Part shown: positions 11,071 to 23,810 of the stretch, piece by piece
Numbering within the stretch: the first letter of the stretch is position 1
Layout: each line of letters opens with the position of its first letter
Assembly: GCA_022559845.1 (NCBI GenBank)
Contig: JAHNEJ010001281.1
Span: 248,001-312,000, forward strand
Source: Amorphophallus konjac
Lineage: Eukaryota; Streptophyta; Magnoliopsida; Alismatales; Araceae
Reading direction: 5' to 3'
DNA: 64,000 bases
Notes under the pieces: model-generated
The model's database searches: none
What the model saw: only the letters and a program-made list of their open reading frames with translations
Told to the model about the DNA's origin: nothing
Program-made: the position numbers and the translations under genes

Positions 11071-11530
11071 AAACGGCCATAGCGGGAAGTGACTCGCCGC
11101 GGCCTCGGGGGGACGGGAATGGTGCAAAAATTAAATAACAAGAATTGAAACGGCCATTGGGGAAGTGACTCGCCGCGGCCTCGAGAATATGAGCAGATAA
11201 TAAGATGACAGAATATAGAGAGAATACAAAGAGCGGGAATTTAAACGGCCATTGGGGAAGTGACTCGCCGCGGCCTCGAGAACACAAATAGATAAGAATA
11301 TAACGTATAAGAACGTGAATTTAAACGGCCATTGGGGAAGTGACTCGCCGCGGCCTCGAGAACACGAATAGATAAGAATATAACATATAAAAATGGGAAT
11401 TTAAACGGCCATTGGGGAAGTGACTCGCCGCGGCCTCGAGAATATGAGCAGAATATAACAGAGTATAAAGAGAATATAAGAACGGAAATTTAAACGGCCA
11501 TTGGGGAAGTGACTCGCCGCGGCCTCGAAA
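11071..11530 (-). repeat. Tandem repeat, six copies of about 80-95 bp
   Basis: The block AAACGGCCAT followed by GGGGAAGTGACTCGCCGCGG recurs with starts at about 11071, 11148, 11243, 11323, 11403 and 11492. The GC-rich core is well conserved, while the AT-rich spacers vary (GATAAGAATATAAC-type). It lies in the transcribed part of the LTR, downstream of the TATA box on the minus strand. Confidence 0.9.
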
Positions 11531-12160
11531 ATAAGATGTGATCGCCAGGGGCCGAAAGACCCCAAAATAAGAAAGTGATCGCGCCTACCTCAAGAGCGGG
11601 AGATGGCGGGTTGCTTCTTCCTCTCCCTCCGGCCGGCCGACGGAGAGGGCTTTCCTCGGCTAGCCTTGCAAAACAACGACAAATAAATGACAAGTGGATT
11701 AGAAAGATGGAGGTGTAGTATTCAAATCCTTGCGATAAAAATAACGAAATGATGGCAAGACACACACCTGGTTGGTGTTATCTTTTAAACCCCTCTCGGA
11801 CTCGAGTGAGAGGAAAATGAGATGATGGATGCAAGAAGTATAAAAGAAGATGCGCCCTTATGAAGGGGGATAGAGGATGCGAGATGATGAATGCAAAAGA
11901 ACTACGAAGAAAAAAGGGGAAGAAAAGGCTTATTGGATGAGCCGAGGGTGAAATCCGGCGGAGCTCCGGCAGCGTGGGGACGACGTGGAAGCGCGGTGGA
12001 TGAAGACGACCTTCCTCTCACAAGCGTGAGCACCCGAGAAGCCGGCAGAACCTCCACCTACAAAAGAACCCACGGGTTAGAAAATGACTCCGTAGCCTCT
12101 GGGCTCCGGCAGCCTATCGGATCACTTCCAAGCTCTTCCAGAACTGAGGGGGTGGGCCTC

Positions 12161-12170
12161 TATTTATAGG
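12161..12170 (-). promoter_or_regulatory. TATA box of the Tat-type 5' LTR
   Basis: CCTATAAATA on the minus strand, followed by GAGGCCC. It sits 13 bp from the nearest palindrome of the upstream array and points toward gag. Confidence 0.65.
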
Positions 12171-12182
12171 GCTCCGGAGGGT

Positions 12183-12716
12183 GGAGGCGTCCAGGACCCT
12201 GGACACCTCCATCAGGGCCGAAATAATATTTTATTCTATTTTTATTTATTTATTTAGAATATTTTTGTGGAGACGTCCAGGGTCCCGGACGCCTCAAACA
12301 GGTCCACCGAAAACCGACGACGGCCGCACGCGGTTTGGCACAACGCGTGGTTTTGTGAGCGGCGCCCCGTGATTCAGAAATGGACGCGTCCAGCTTGCTG
12401 GACGTCTCCATATTTTAGATTTTTTCACACAGGACAAACCGTCGTTCGGTGGCCGGCGCCCGTGAGGGTTTTGATGGAGGCGTCCAGGGGCCTGGACGCC
12501 TCCAAAATTATATTATTTTTTTATTTTTCTTTTGTCTTTTATACCAGGGCTGGCATTTTGATTTTTTTATTTATTTTTATGGAGGCGTCTAGGGGTCTGG
12601 ACGCCTCAATTAATATATATATTTTTTATTTATTTATTTTTTTATGCCAACTGGCATTTTACAAATATTTTATTATTATTATTTTTATGGAGGCGTCCAG
12701 GGGCCTGGACGCCTCC

Positions 12717-12787
<71 letters not shown>

Positions 12788-12862
12788 AATTAGTTTTGGG
12801 CCCTGAGAAAAGAAATAAAATAAATTAGAAATATGGGGGCGTCCAGAGGCCTGGACGCCCCC
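12183..12862 (-). repeat. Array of seven GC-rich palindromes in LTR U3
   Basis: Near-perfect palindromes with arms GGAGGCGTCCAG and CTGGACGCCTCC occur at about 12183-12210, 12269-12295, 12381-12410, 12475-12504, 12581-12608, 12689-12716 and 12835-12862. The spacers between them are AT-rich. The last unit has GGGGGC paired with GCCCCC, so both arms changed together. Confidence 0.92.
12719..12784. repeat. (AT)n microsatellite
   Basis: About 65 bp of uninterrupted AT between the sixth and seventh palindromes of the array. Confidence 0.97.
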
Positions 12863-13160
12863 ATTAAGACCCACCCGGGTCCTCAATCGGCGGCCGCCCG
12901 GCGGTCAACATCTTGGTTCCGGAACCTCTTGATACGTCTGACTGGTGTTGATGCCGTCCGAATGCTGTGACGAGACGATTCCGGATGCCGAAAAAGGCAG
13001 AAGAAGACCCGAGAAAAGGAAGCACTCGAGTGATTCAAAATGCGTAAGCCGTTGCGGGACGTTGTATAGTAATATGAGACTTTCTCAGGAGACGTCAGGA
13101 ATGGCGTGTCTACAGAGGTAGGGAGATGGACCCCCAGCTCGTGCGCTTCCTTTCCCGCAA

Positions 13161-13170
13161 GTTTTATAGG
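13161..13170 (-). promoter_or_regulatory. Candidate TATA box downstream of the 26-bp palindrome array
   Basis: CCTATAAAAC on the minus strand, about 225 bp from the array at 13394-13991. No coding sequence can be tied to it. The call rests on the motif and on the parallel with the other arrays. Confidence 0.4.
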
Positions 13171-13393
13171 CTACGGTGAGCCGAGCTGGTTTATTTGAGC
13201 GGTTTGGGGAAAATTCATGTTTTTGGGGTGTGCGCCCGGTCTACCGTTCTACCGCGTTTCGGACCGATTCGAGGGTCTAGATGCATGCTAGGGACCATAG
13301 GGGAGCTTCCCCGTTATTTTCCCCATCATCTGTGGATGATCGGGGCGTGGAACAGAATTTTTGGTGTTAGTTCGCCGTTTCGCCGTCGGGACG

Positions 13394-13991
13394 CTGTGGC
13401 GGTCGTTCCAGTGACCGCCACAGTGTGTAACACGCCTGGGCAGGTGCGTTACGCTCCCTTTGTTTTGGGTATTGGCGTTCGTGGGCCTGACGGTCCCACG
13501 ATAGACCGCCACATAACTGTGACGCCCTCATGCTAGACCGTTACGGTGATTCCGATCGTTGGTTTGTGACCGTTGGGGGTCATAGACACCTGACGCACCC
13601 GGTGTGGGGCGTCAGGGTAGTGTGACGCCCCTGGGTAGGAGCGTTAGAGTTAACGCATCCACCCCACTCCCTAACACACTTGGGTAGGTGCGTTAGAGAG
13701 CGTGACGCACCGAGCGACATGCGTCACGACTTGTGTAGCTCCCTGGCCTAACGCACCGGAGTCGGTCCGTTAGGTGATGTAACGCCCCTAGAGGAGCGCG
13801 TTACGTTCAGTTTTCACTCGTGCCCTGACGCACATGTTTAGGTCCGTCAGGTGCTGTGATGCACCAGCATGGGCACGTTACAGTTCGTTTTGCACACAGT
13901 GTCTGACGCTTCTGAGTTGGACCGTCAGGGTGTTGTGACGGCCTACCTTAGGACCGTTACTGTATGTGATGGCCCAAAGATGGACCGCCAG
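13394..13991. repeat. Array of 26-bp palindromic units
   Basis: At least eleven units of exactly 26 bp, each with arms of 6-8 bp: 13427-13452, 13519-13544, 13590-13615, 13622-13647, 13671-13696, 13702-13727, 13748-13773, 13779-13804, 13825-13850, 13856-13881, 13903-13928, 13935-13960 and weaker 13966-13991. A 30-bp unit with 11-bp perfect arms (CTGTGGCGGTC) begins at 13394. The outer arms switch between CTGACG/CGTCAG, GTAACG/CGTTAC, CTAACG/CGTTAG and GTGACG/CGTCAC. Loops and spacers are not conserved. Arms contain TGACG, a known core of plant TGA-type bZIP sites. Confidence 0.92.
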
Positions 13992-15015
13992 GCACTGTGT
14001 TATGTCGAAGTCGTTCTTCGTGCTTGCCGCGATCCATTCGCATTGTGTAGGTCCCTAGCCGACCCGGTTGCGACCCAGTGGTCGACTTGCGGTCTCGTGA
14101 ATGCCCCAGACACCCGTGAGATTCTGTGTCCGTGTTTTGAGGGTGTCGGGAGGACCGTGCTACCTCGTTTAGTGTGCCCGTGGGTTTGAGAGTCCAGGTG
14201 ACTCCTCGTGTGTTGGGCTTTTGTGTTACGCTTGACCGAGTCACCGTGTATCGGTGTGTGCGGTGGGGTCTCCCCCGCATGCCGTGAGTTCTCCTGGAAG
14301 ATGATTCCCGAGTGGGCCATGTGTTTGGCCTTGGACTGCGAGTCCAGTTATCGGCGTGGCAGCTTGTGCGTTGCCTTGGGAATCATGCTTCTGTGCTTTC
14401 CGTGTGGGCCATGTGTGTGGCCTTGGACCGCGAGTCTAGTTGTCCAACCTTGAGCTGGAGGTTTCCCTTTGTTCCCTGAGAGCGGGATTTGGTTTGGTGG
14501 CCTGGGAGCTACCTTGGGAACCGTACTTCTACATTTTTTTTGTGGACTGTGAGTCCCATTTCTTCTCCGACTGTGGTCACCGTGCGACGGTGCTGGTACG
14601 TGGGATGGTCCCCGTACTTCGTCGGGTTCAGGCGTTGTTTTCCGTTGACTTGAGAGTCTACTCTCTCAGCGACCCTCCACTAGTCGTAGCCTGCTTACAC
14701 GTTTAGTGGTCCCACCTGAGAGTAGGTGGAGAGGCTTATCCTGAGGACGGTTTTAGACTGGTTTTCGTCGGGCCCCACATCTTGCAGCCAGAGTCCGGCT
14801 GAGGGGAAAACCAGTCAGAGGGCCAGACCAGGGACAGACGGTCTGTGTGTGCACACGTGGTTGGGGGCGGTTGGACCCACGCTGACGGGCGTGACCCCAG
14901 CTAGTCACTTATTTTGTGGTTACTTGTACGGTGTCCGTGCCTCTGGTAGGCGTTACCACGTCGGGCAGGGCACCTGCGGTGCGGTGTAAGACGTCAGGGG
15001 ATGCTACCGACTGTG
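13992..15015. other. GC-rich non-coding stretch with short palindromes
   Basis: No protein is recognisable. A short palindrome of the form GGACTGNGAGTCC recurs near 14333, 14415 (imperfect) and 14544, and CCACCTGAGAGTAGGTGG lies at 14711-14728. Two loosely similar blocks (GGCCATGTG...GGCCTTGGAC...CCTTGGGAA) lie at 14316-14385 and 14407-14520. It abuts the left LTR copy of the next element exactly where that LTR loses its U3. Confidence 0.5.
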
Positions 15016-15840
15016 CTTCTAGGGGGAGGTACTCCTGTTCTGGACAGAGAGTGACAGACTGTCAGTTTCCTTGACTTCGACCTTCGGGTTTTCGGTCGTG
15101 TTGACCGTTGAGTTTCGGTTGTCTCGCCGTCGCACGTGTGTCAGTTTTCGTGCCGTGAGACTGGTGCTAGTAGTTTTACCGAGGTTGCATCTTGTTGGTG
15201 CGGTGTCCGCGATCGAGTGGTTGGGATTGCACCTTGGACAGCGTGTCCAGGTTGGCTGTGTCCTGGGAGACAGGCCTCTACGGCGCGGTTGTCGTGGATT
15301 TTTACTTCGGTAAGTGGTACTAGTGTGGTTCGGTAGCCCCCGACCGTGAGATCGGGGTGTGTTTCTGGTACAGTAGGAGTAGATGTAGTGCCGAGTTTTG
15401 ATCGGCCACCGGTTTGCTGTTCCTGCTGTCATTGTAGCTTTCCTTTCCGCTACCGCCGTCGTTTCCGGTTTGGGTTCCGCGGGATCCCTGCTGAGTCTCT
15501 GTTTTGGAGACTCATTCCCTACTTTTCAGGTGTGGCGGTTCTTCCTCGAGGTTCGAGGGTGCTGTTCGGAGGTTCTCAGTTGCCAGCTCGCCGGGCCGAG
15601 TGTTCACTCGGCATGTGGTACGTTTTACTACTTTAGACTGTGCTTTCTGTTGGACTGGACTCTGTTGTAGCAGTAGTTGTTTGTTTATTTCTGTTAATTG
15701 TTGAGTTATCTTGCTTTATTTCTTATTTCTTTGTGCCTCTACACTCCTTTTAGCCCTTCCGAGCCCTCCCGGCTCGTGGGCGGCGGTTCGAGTCTCGGGT
15801 TATCGAGTCTTTCCCGGTAATCGGATTCTCGGGTCGTTAC
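15016..15840 (+). mobile_element. Left LTR copy of a non-autonomous LTR element, lacking its U3 start
   Basis: These 825 bp match 18866-19690 at a constant offset of 3850 with no visible indel. Differences are mainly C/T and G/A. The right LTR has a further 291 bp at its 5' side (18575-18865) with no counterpart before 15016. The copy ends GGGTCGTTAC, directly followed by the primer-binding site. Confidence 0.9.
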
Positions 15841-18561
15841 GGCTGGTATCAAAGTAGTGGTTGTGGACGTACATAGGAATTCAAAATTTTACATTGATCA
15901 GAGTCCATACGGTCCAGTACAGTCGGCAGCTGGCTTAGGGTTTTGTGTTCGCTTTCCGCCTAGTTTCTCGTTTAAGAGCTTGAGTGCGCTGTGCGGCGCT
16001 GTGAAGGTGGTTGCTATCTGCGGCTTCCGTGCCTGCATGGGGTATAAGGACCGAGGTCAAGAGATTTCTCCCTCATCGATGGTGGCCCTGGCTGTGCTGC
16101 GTTGGGCAGAGGTTGCTGGCAGGCGTGAACTCACGGTGTTGCGTTCGAGGAATCTGCAGCGTGGTCAGGTGGCTGGAGAGGATTGTTCGTGGTTAAGTGG
16201 CCGTAAGCATGCTCTGAGGGAGCTGCTGTCGGTTTTGGCCACTCCAGCTTGAGATTTGTCCAACACCTGAGGTGTTCGGATCGAGAAGTGTGCTCGGGTG
16301 AGCGGAGGATCTTCTCGGTGAGCTGCTGTTCGTCGAGCCTAATATTCTTATCGTGCTCTGTGGCGTCAGAAATGACGTGTCGGTCCCGATTATTGTTACA
16401 GATTTTGAGGTAGGATTGGGCTGTGGTGTCCCAGTAAGTCTTTCTCATGCGCTCTTGTGTGCGAATGGGTTGTGTTGGCCTTAGATTTGGTTTGAGATAT
16501 GAAGGTTCCGTGGTGAGTTCGGGACTCGAGGATGAGTGTCGGCGGTTGTCGTTATGGCTCGTGTTGCGGCTCTTGGCGTGGTGTGTTGCAGTTTGAGGAA
16601 TTGTAGCGGTGATGCATCGAGAGATGTTGTGATCGTGGTCCGACGTGACACTCGTCGAGTGTGTCGGAGGCGTTGACCTAATGGAAGTGATGGTTTTCTT
16701 GGTGCTGGAAGGTTCTGTTTCCAGCATGCGCAAGCTTTAAGGTCAGGTCGAGCGTGGAGTTTTTCCGTTGGTCGGGAGTGCGTTTGATCTCCCCTTCTGT
16801 TGGAGAGATTGTGTTCGCCTAAGGTTCGTCGTCTTGCTTTATGTGTTCGGATTGGTTGGCCTCTGTGTGCCATGAAGTCCGTGCGAGACGTGCTCCTTGT
16901 CTTGGCCAGGTGGTTGCCTGTGAGAAGTTGTGCCCGTTCCCTTGTCGTGTGAGGGTGTGTGGCGCTTTTCCAAAAGGACGAGTGCTGGTTGGGCGGTGTT
17001 TCCGACAGTTTGCGGCTGTGCGCGTGGATCAGAGTGCGTAGTGGAAGTCGTATCAGGCGTCGGTGTGACCCGGATGGGGTTGTTGGGGATGTCGCCTGAC
17101 GGGGGTCGAGGACGTAATGGTCAGAGTTGGTGGCTTGGTGCCTAGCTTGTGTTGGAAGTTGTGTCCTCGGATGAGATCATCTTTGGATAATTGATCTCTG
17201 ACAGATTATGAGGTCCCTGTCTGTGGCTGGTGAGCCTTAACCGCGTCATCGACCGTGGTAGTGTTAGTTGGTTATGGTCGTGTCGGATTGCGATGGTGGG
17301 GACCCAACTATGATGGAATTTGTGCCGGTTGAGGACCCAGAGTGCATTGGCCGTGGTGTCGGCGACCAAGGTACTGTGATTTTGGATGGCACTTTTTCTC
17401 CCCTAGTGATGTGTGCCATGCATTGTTCAGGTGGTGTCCCGTGGCTCTGTGGTAAGGGCGGAATCAGGATTGGCAGGTGTCCACTTGGATTAATTGAGTC
17501 AAGGAATTGATGGGACAAGACGGAAGAGTGACGCCTGTGCGTGGAGGTCCTTGATGGGACGATGGTGTCGCAATGGTTATCCCTGGGTTGGTGACCAGCA
17601 TGGGATGGTTCCCCTGTAAGTCTGAGTCGAGTGAGGTGATGACTAAAGACACCAAGATCTTGTCGTTTGGTTTCATCGTGCTCCCATGAGAGGGTCGAGT
17701 AGGTGCGATGATCGAGTTCGGATGCGATGTCCTAGAGAAGTTCAGCTCGAGATGTGGTATCGATCTGTGTGTGAGTCAACGGATGGCTTGCCGAGGTTTG
17801 GAATGTTCCCTTCGTATCTGGTGGAGGACCAGGAAAGAAGGAAAAACATGAGCAAGCGGAGGTTTCCTGTTGACGTGTATCTGGCAACCAGTGGATGGTC
17901 TTTTCACATATAGAAGATGCTAGTTGTCGGGGCTCGAGCGTGGCGAGAGTTGCGTGCCAGCAGGGCCTTGGGTGGCTGATTTTGAGGTGTGCCTTTCCGG
18001 ACGGGATCTGGGCTTTGTCGAAGTTTGTCTTCTTACAGAGTTGGCACAGTGGTATGTCTGGCTTTCAGCTTGCCATGTGTGAGGTGGTTCTTGGTGCTGA
18101 GCCGATGTTCTGGTTGCGGTCTGTTGAGATGGCTGCGTGAGCTGGTGGAGGCTCTGTATGGGTTGTTCCCTTGGGAAGGGTGTGCGACCGGTCAGCTGGT
18201 TGTGAAGCTGATGTGTAATTTGTCTGCCAACCATAGGATGGATCGGTAGCTGTTTCTCGTGACGAGGACTATGTCTCCTCGGTGGGCGAGGTGGTGGCAG
18301 TGGTGCCATGATTGGTTCTCGTTGTGACTGAGGTGATGCCAGACTGTGTTCTTTGGTGTGCCTGCTCTGATGGCCGGTGTGTGCGGCATGTGGAGCGAGG
18401 CGTTGTTTGTGATTGTGAGTCTGGCTGTGTCCCTCAGGATCGGTGTTTTCGTGAGAATCGAGGTTTTTTGTGCTGGGGCTCTGACAGCGTTGTCAGTTGA
18501 TTAAGGTGTTCTTCCCCTGTGACTTGGTGTTAGTCCTGAATTTCGAGGATGAAATTTTTTT
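15841..18561 (+). mobile_element. Internal region of a non-autonomous LTR element (LARD-like)
   Basis: About 2.7 kb between the LTRs with no gag or pol homology in any frame that I can read. The plus strand is rich in G and T. The end reads GAATTTCGAGGATGAAATTT before the purine tract, which resembles the end of plant Tekay/Del chromovirus elements. It would have to be mobilised in trans. Short ORFs such as those near 15857-16252 and 16131-16733 show no recognisable domain. Confidence 0.7.
15844..15856 (+). other. Primer-binding site, initiator-tRNA-Met type
   Basis: TGGTATCAAAGTA, three bases after the left LTR end, resembles the usual TGGTATCAGAGCC site with mismatches. This fixes the element in plus orientation. 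Confidence 0.65.
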
Positions 18562-18574
18562 AAGGGGGGAGGGC
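18562..18574 (+). other. Polypurine tract
   Basis: AAGGGGGGAGGG lies immediately before TGTAATGCC, the first bases of the right LTR. It primes plus-strand synthesis in LTR elements. Confidence 0.8.
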
Positions 18575-19691
18575 TGTAATGCCACGGGTTTTTCGGATCT
18601 GGATCTGTGGGTTTCAGATCGTCTTTCCGCGGATTTCGGATTATGTCCGATCGAGTTTCGGACTATTTTTATCGGGTTGTCGGACCCACTGGTGGTGTGC
18701 CCGTGAGTTTCCTTGGGTCCGTGGTGCGGTGAGGATCACGCCGATAATTTTCTGTAATTTTTGGAGCGCCTCTGTGGGTCCCGGGTTGCGTTTTGCAGTT
18801 TCTGCATGTTTTCCGTCTGTCGGACCTTCGGAACCCCGTACAGGGTGAATCGTTGCGTTCTCTGACTTCTAGGGGGAGGTACTCCTGTTCTGGACAGAGA
18901 GTGACAGACTGTCAGTTTTCGTGACTTCGACCTTCGGGTTTTCGGTTGTGTTGACCGTTGAGTTTCAGTTGTCTCGCCGTGTTGCGTGTGTCGATTTTCG
19001 TGCTGTGAGACTGGTGCTAGTAGTTTTACCGAGGTTGCGTCTTGTTGGTGCGGTGTCCGCGACCAGGTGGTCAGGATTACACATTGGACAGCGTGTCCAG
19101 GTTGGCCGTGTCCTGGGAGACAGGCCTCTACGGCACGGTTGCCGTGAATTTTTACTTCGGTAAGTGGTACTAGTGTGGTTCGGTAGCCCCCGACCGTGAG
19201 ATCGGGGTGTGTTTCTGGTACAGTAGGAGTAGCTATAGTGCCGAGTTTTGACCGGCCACCGGTTCGCTATTTCTGCTGTCGTTGTAGCTTTCCTTTCCGC
19301 TACCGCCGTCGTTTCCGGTTGAGGTTCCGCGGGATCCCTGCTGAGTCTCTGTTTTGGAGACTCATTCCCTACTTTTCAGGTGTGGCGGTTCTTCCTCGTG
19401 GTTCGAGGGTGCTGTTCGGAGGTTCTCAGTTGTCAGCTCGCCGGGCCGAGTGTTCACTCGGCATGTGGTATGTTTTACTGCTTTAGAATATACTTTCTGT
19501 TGGAATGGACTATGTTGTAACAGTAGTTGTTTATTTATTTCTGTTAATTGTTGAGTTGTCTAGCTTTATTTTTTATTTCTTTGTGCCTCCACACTCCTTT
19601 TAGCCCTTTCGAGCCCTCCCAGCTCGTGGGCGGCGGTTCGAGTCTCGGGTTATCGGGTCTTTCCAGATAATCGGATTCTCGGGTCGTTACA
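18575..19691 (+). mobile_element. Right (3') LTR of the non-autonomous element
   Basis: Begins TGTAATGCC after the purine tract and ends GTTACA, giving inverted termini TGTAA/TTACA and a length of 1117 bp. The last 825 bp match the left copy. The first 291 bp (U3) have no match on the left side. Confidence 0.85.
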
Positions 19692-22192
19692 ACTACTCTC
19701 ACGACCTCACCGATGTCGTGAACACCACCAGAATCTCTCTACATTCTCCTTGGTGTCGATGCACCTTGTGAATGTTGCATCTCAATCCCGTAAGCTGTCT
19801 CTGATATCAATTTGTTAGTATCGAGACACCGGCGAGGCGATGATCACATATGCAATCACACACCCGAAAAAGAACAAGTGAGAGATTTGGAGGACCAGCA
19901 CTTTTCACTATGAAAAGAACTACACCTTCCCCCTAGTGGCACCCGAACATAGGGGTGATTATTATTCGGGTTCAACCCGAAAAATAAATCGAACCGATAT
20001 ATTTGATTCGGTTTGGTTCAGGTTGAAATTTAAAAAAAAAATAGTTTGGGTTCAAACCAAGCAATTTTAAAAATTTTGGTTTGATTCAATTTTAATTTTC
20101 ATAAAATCAAACTGAACAAAATAAGCTAATTTTAAGAGTATTTTTGTCAAGTTAATATAAGTGTATATATAAACATTAACCCTAATTCTGAAAGCCCAAT
20201 TCTCGTCATCTCGAGAGTCCAAGACTCCCGACTCTCCAATCCCCACATGCCACTTCCCCACTCCCCACTTCTTCCCCACTCCCAACTCCCAATCCGACAG
20301 TCCCGACTTGGAGACGACGAATCCCTAGTTCCCCTGCCCCAGACGACCAGACCTAATCACCTCCTTCAAGCCCAAGACATGAGGAATGTGGCACTACCCA
20401 AGCAAGCGATCTGGCCATCTATGTAGCTTGTTGGGTTAGAAGAATTAGGGCAAGTCAGATGGCTCTCCTGCGAAGTCTTTTTGGTGTTTGGATGGTAAAT
20501 AATGTGATTAGTTTGCATCTTTCCCCGTATCTGTGGCTCTTGGCCAGGTATGGCCAGGATATGTGGTTTCTATTAAATGCTTGCCTCTCTCATCTATTGC
20601 AGAAATAAAATTCTTAGTGAATGAGTTAGGTCACCTCGTAAAAGGTTTTGTTCTGTTGATTCAGGTGAAGTCGGGGTCCTCTTCTGATCGATCTGTAGTT
20701 CTGCACAGGAGGACAAAAGCTAGTTCTTGTTTATTTAGAACTCGGCATCCGATTGACGTACGTAAATAATAAAACCCTCACTCAAGATTTAAGGGGACGG
20801 ATCAGTCCGGCAGCAGATTAATCATGGAGGAGACCATTTTGTAGCAGCGTCTAATCATAGAAGGCTTTACATTTAAACATCCAAAGAATCAAACTCACAT
20901 CTTTAATTCGAGCGCAAAAGGAGTGAACGTCCGAGTTTCTGGATAAGAGAATGTACGTAGTGGTGGTGGATCAAGCCTCTCATGTTGGCATGCAGAACAT
21001 ATGCCAGGTGTCCCATCTATCAAAAGATGATACGGTCGATATAAGTGGGAATGGTTATTGCTTAAATATTACTTATAACTTTTAAACCCCCCGGAATTAA
21101 GACGATGCATGCGATTATCGTTTGATCACCTTGAGAAGAAGGGCTACACTTGCCTCTCCTGCAGTTTGCAATTTCTTGATCCCTAGGCTCATCACCACAT
21201 ATATATATATATACATATATAATGATCATCTGATGCACACAGAAGGCCAGGAATATGAAGAAAGGAACAGCAAAGAAGACTTGAAAGGGACACGTACCGG
21301 GGAAGCATATATATCTATATATAGATTCCGGGATGACCCCGGCCTGATGGTCCCAAAAAGTGATCAAATTGACAAGAAGAGATCCATGAACTGATGCACA
21401 GAGCGGTATGAGCCAGCCATATATTATTCCACTGGCGCATCCCACTTGCACCCTCGGAGACAGGTTGGTGCATGGTAATGGGGCGGTGGTGAAAGGTAAC
21501 AGCTTGATACGAGAAGATGTACGTGCATCCGATAGGAATCCTGTGACCATATCTGTCTGTGGAGGATGAACATGGCCACACATGGATGGGGTTCAACAAT
21601 TCCATCTGTTCAGATATATACATGCATTCTAATTCAACTTTAATTAGCTTCTTTTTCAATGGGCATGCCGCCAGCAGTTTAAGTATTATTATATTTCCTC
21701 TGATCAAGAAGCAGTATCTTTGAATAGGAGTTAGTTTTTGCTTTTGTTTCTTTCCTGCATGTCACAATTAATGAAATCGCTTTTACGGGCAACAGTTTTT
21801 AACCTGGGATTCCATCAAGGAGATAAAGCTGTAGTGTATCCCAGACTTTTTGTGGAGAGGGGGAGGGGGGGGAGCATGATCAGGACACAGGATCCCTCAA
21901 TTTAAGTCTACACAGAATCCTTGCACACCGCGGGATGGAGAGATGTCTTATCCGCAGATCTCTCCAAGTGAGAAGGCCCATATCCCCTTGGGCTACAAAG
22001 TCCATCTACTCCCATCTGCTGTTTAATCAGAGACCTAGCTAGCTACTAAATTTAAGTAATATGTGCCACACACCAATTAGGTGTGTAATTTATATCTAAC
22101 CATCTTGTAAACTCATTCGCGATTGGTTCAGATAGGATGATGGAATTTGGAGGATAAGAACATCTGTATTAAAGAAGCATCGGTCCACACAA
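19692..22192. other. Intergenic stretch with a copia-like primer-site fragment
   Basis: At 19799-19812 CTCTGATATCAATT, followed by TGTTAG, resembles the complement of an initiator-tRNA primer site next to an LTR end, suggesting a remnant of a minus-strand element. AT-rich sequence around 19960-20180 repeats CGGGTTCAACCCGAA-type inverted motifs typical of small non-autonomous DNA elements, but its ends were not found. The ORF at 21062-21583 (minus) matches no family I recognise. Confidence 0.4.
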
Positions 22193-22201
22193 TATTTGAC
22201 T

Positions 22202-23801
<1,600 letters not shown>

Positions 23802-23810
23802 TATTTGATT

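Larger units (their letters stand above)
10883..12908 (-). mobile_element. 5' LTR of the Tat-type element (outer end uncertain)
   Basis: The inner end (CTCACA) abuts the primer-binding site at 10879-10883. Reading leftward from the right, the LTR holds a palindrome array (12862-12183), a TATA box (12170-12161), then a transcribed part with six copies of a tandem repeat (11530-11071). A candidate outer end is TGTTGACC starting at 12908, but the 3' LTR lies outside the window, so the boundary cannot be confirmed by comparison. Confidence 0.55.

Noticed and set aside
13394..13991. Resemblance to a CRISPR array
   Set aside because: The units are palindromes with variable arms and no constant repeat or fixed spacers, and the context is a plant genome.
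15760..15800. GGTTCGAGTC motif, a tRNA B-box-like sequence in the LTR
   Set aside because: No acceptor, D-arm or anticodon stem can be formed around it. It is simply repeated in the other LTR.
21062..21583. 173-residue minus-strand ORF as a possible membrane protein
   Set aside because: Hydrophobic pieces are present, but I can match no family, no splice structure is evident, and part of it comes from AT-repeat sequence.
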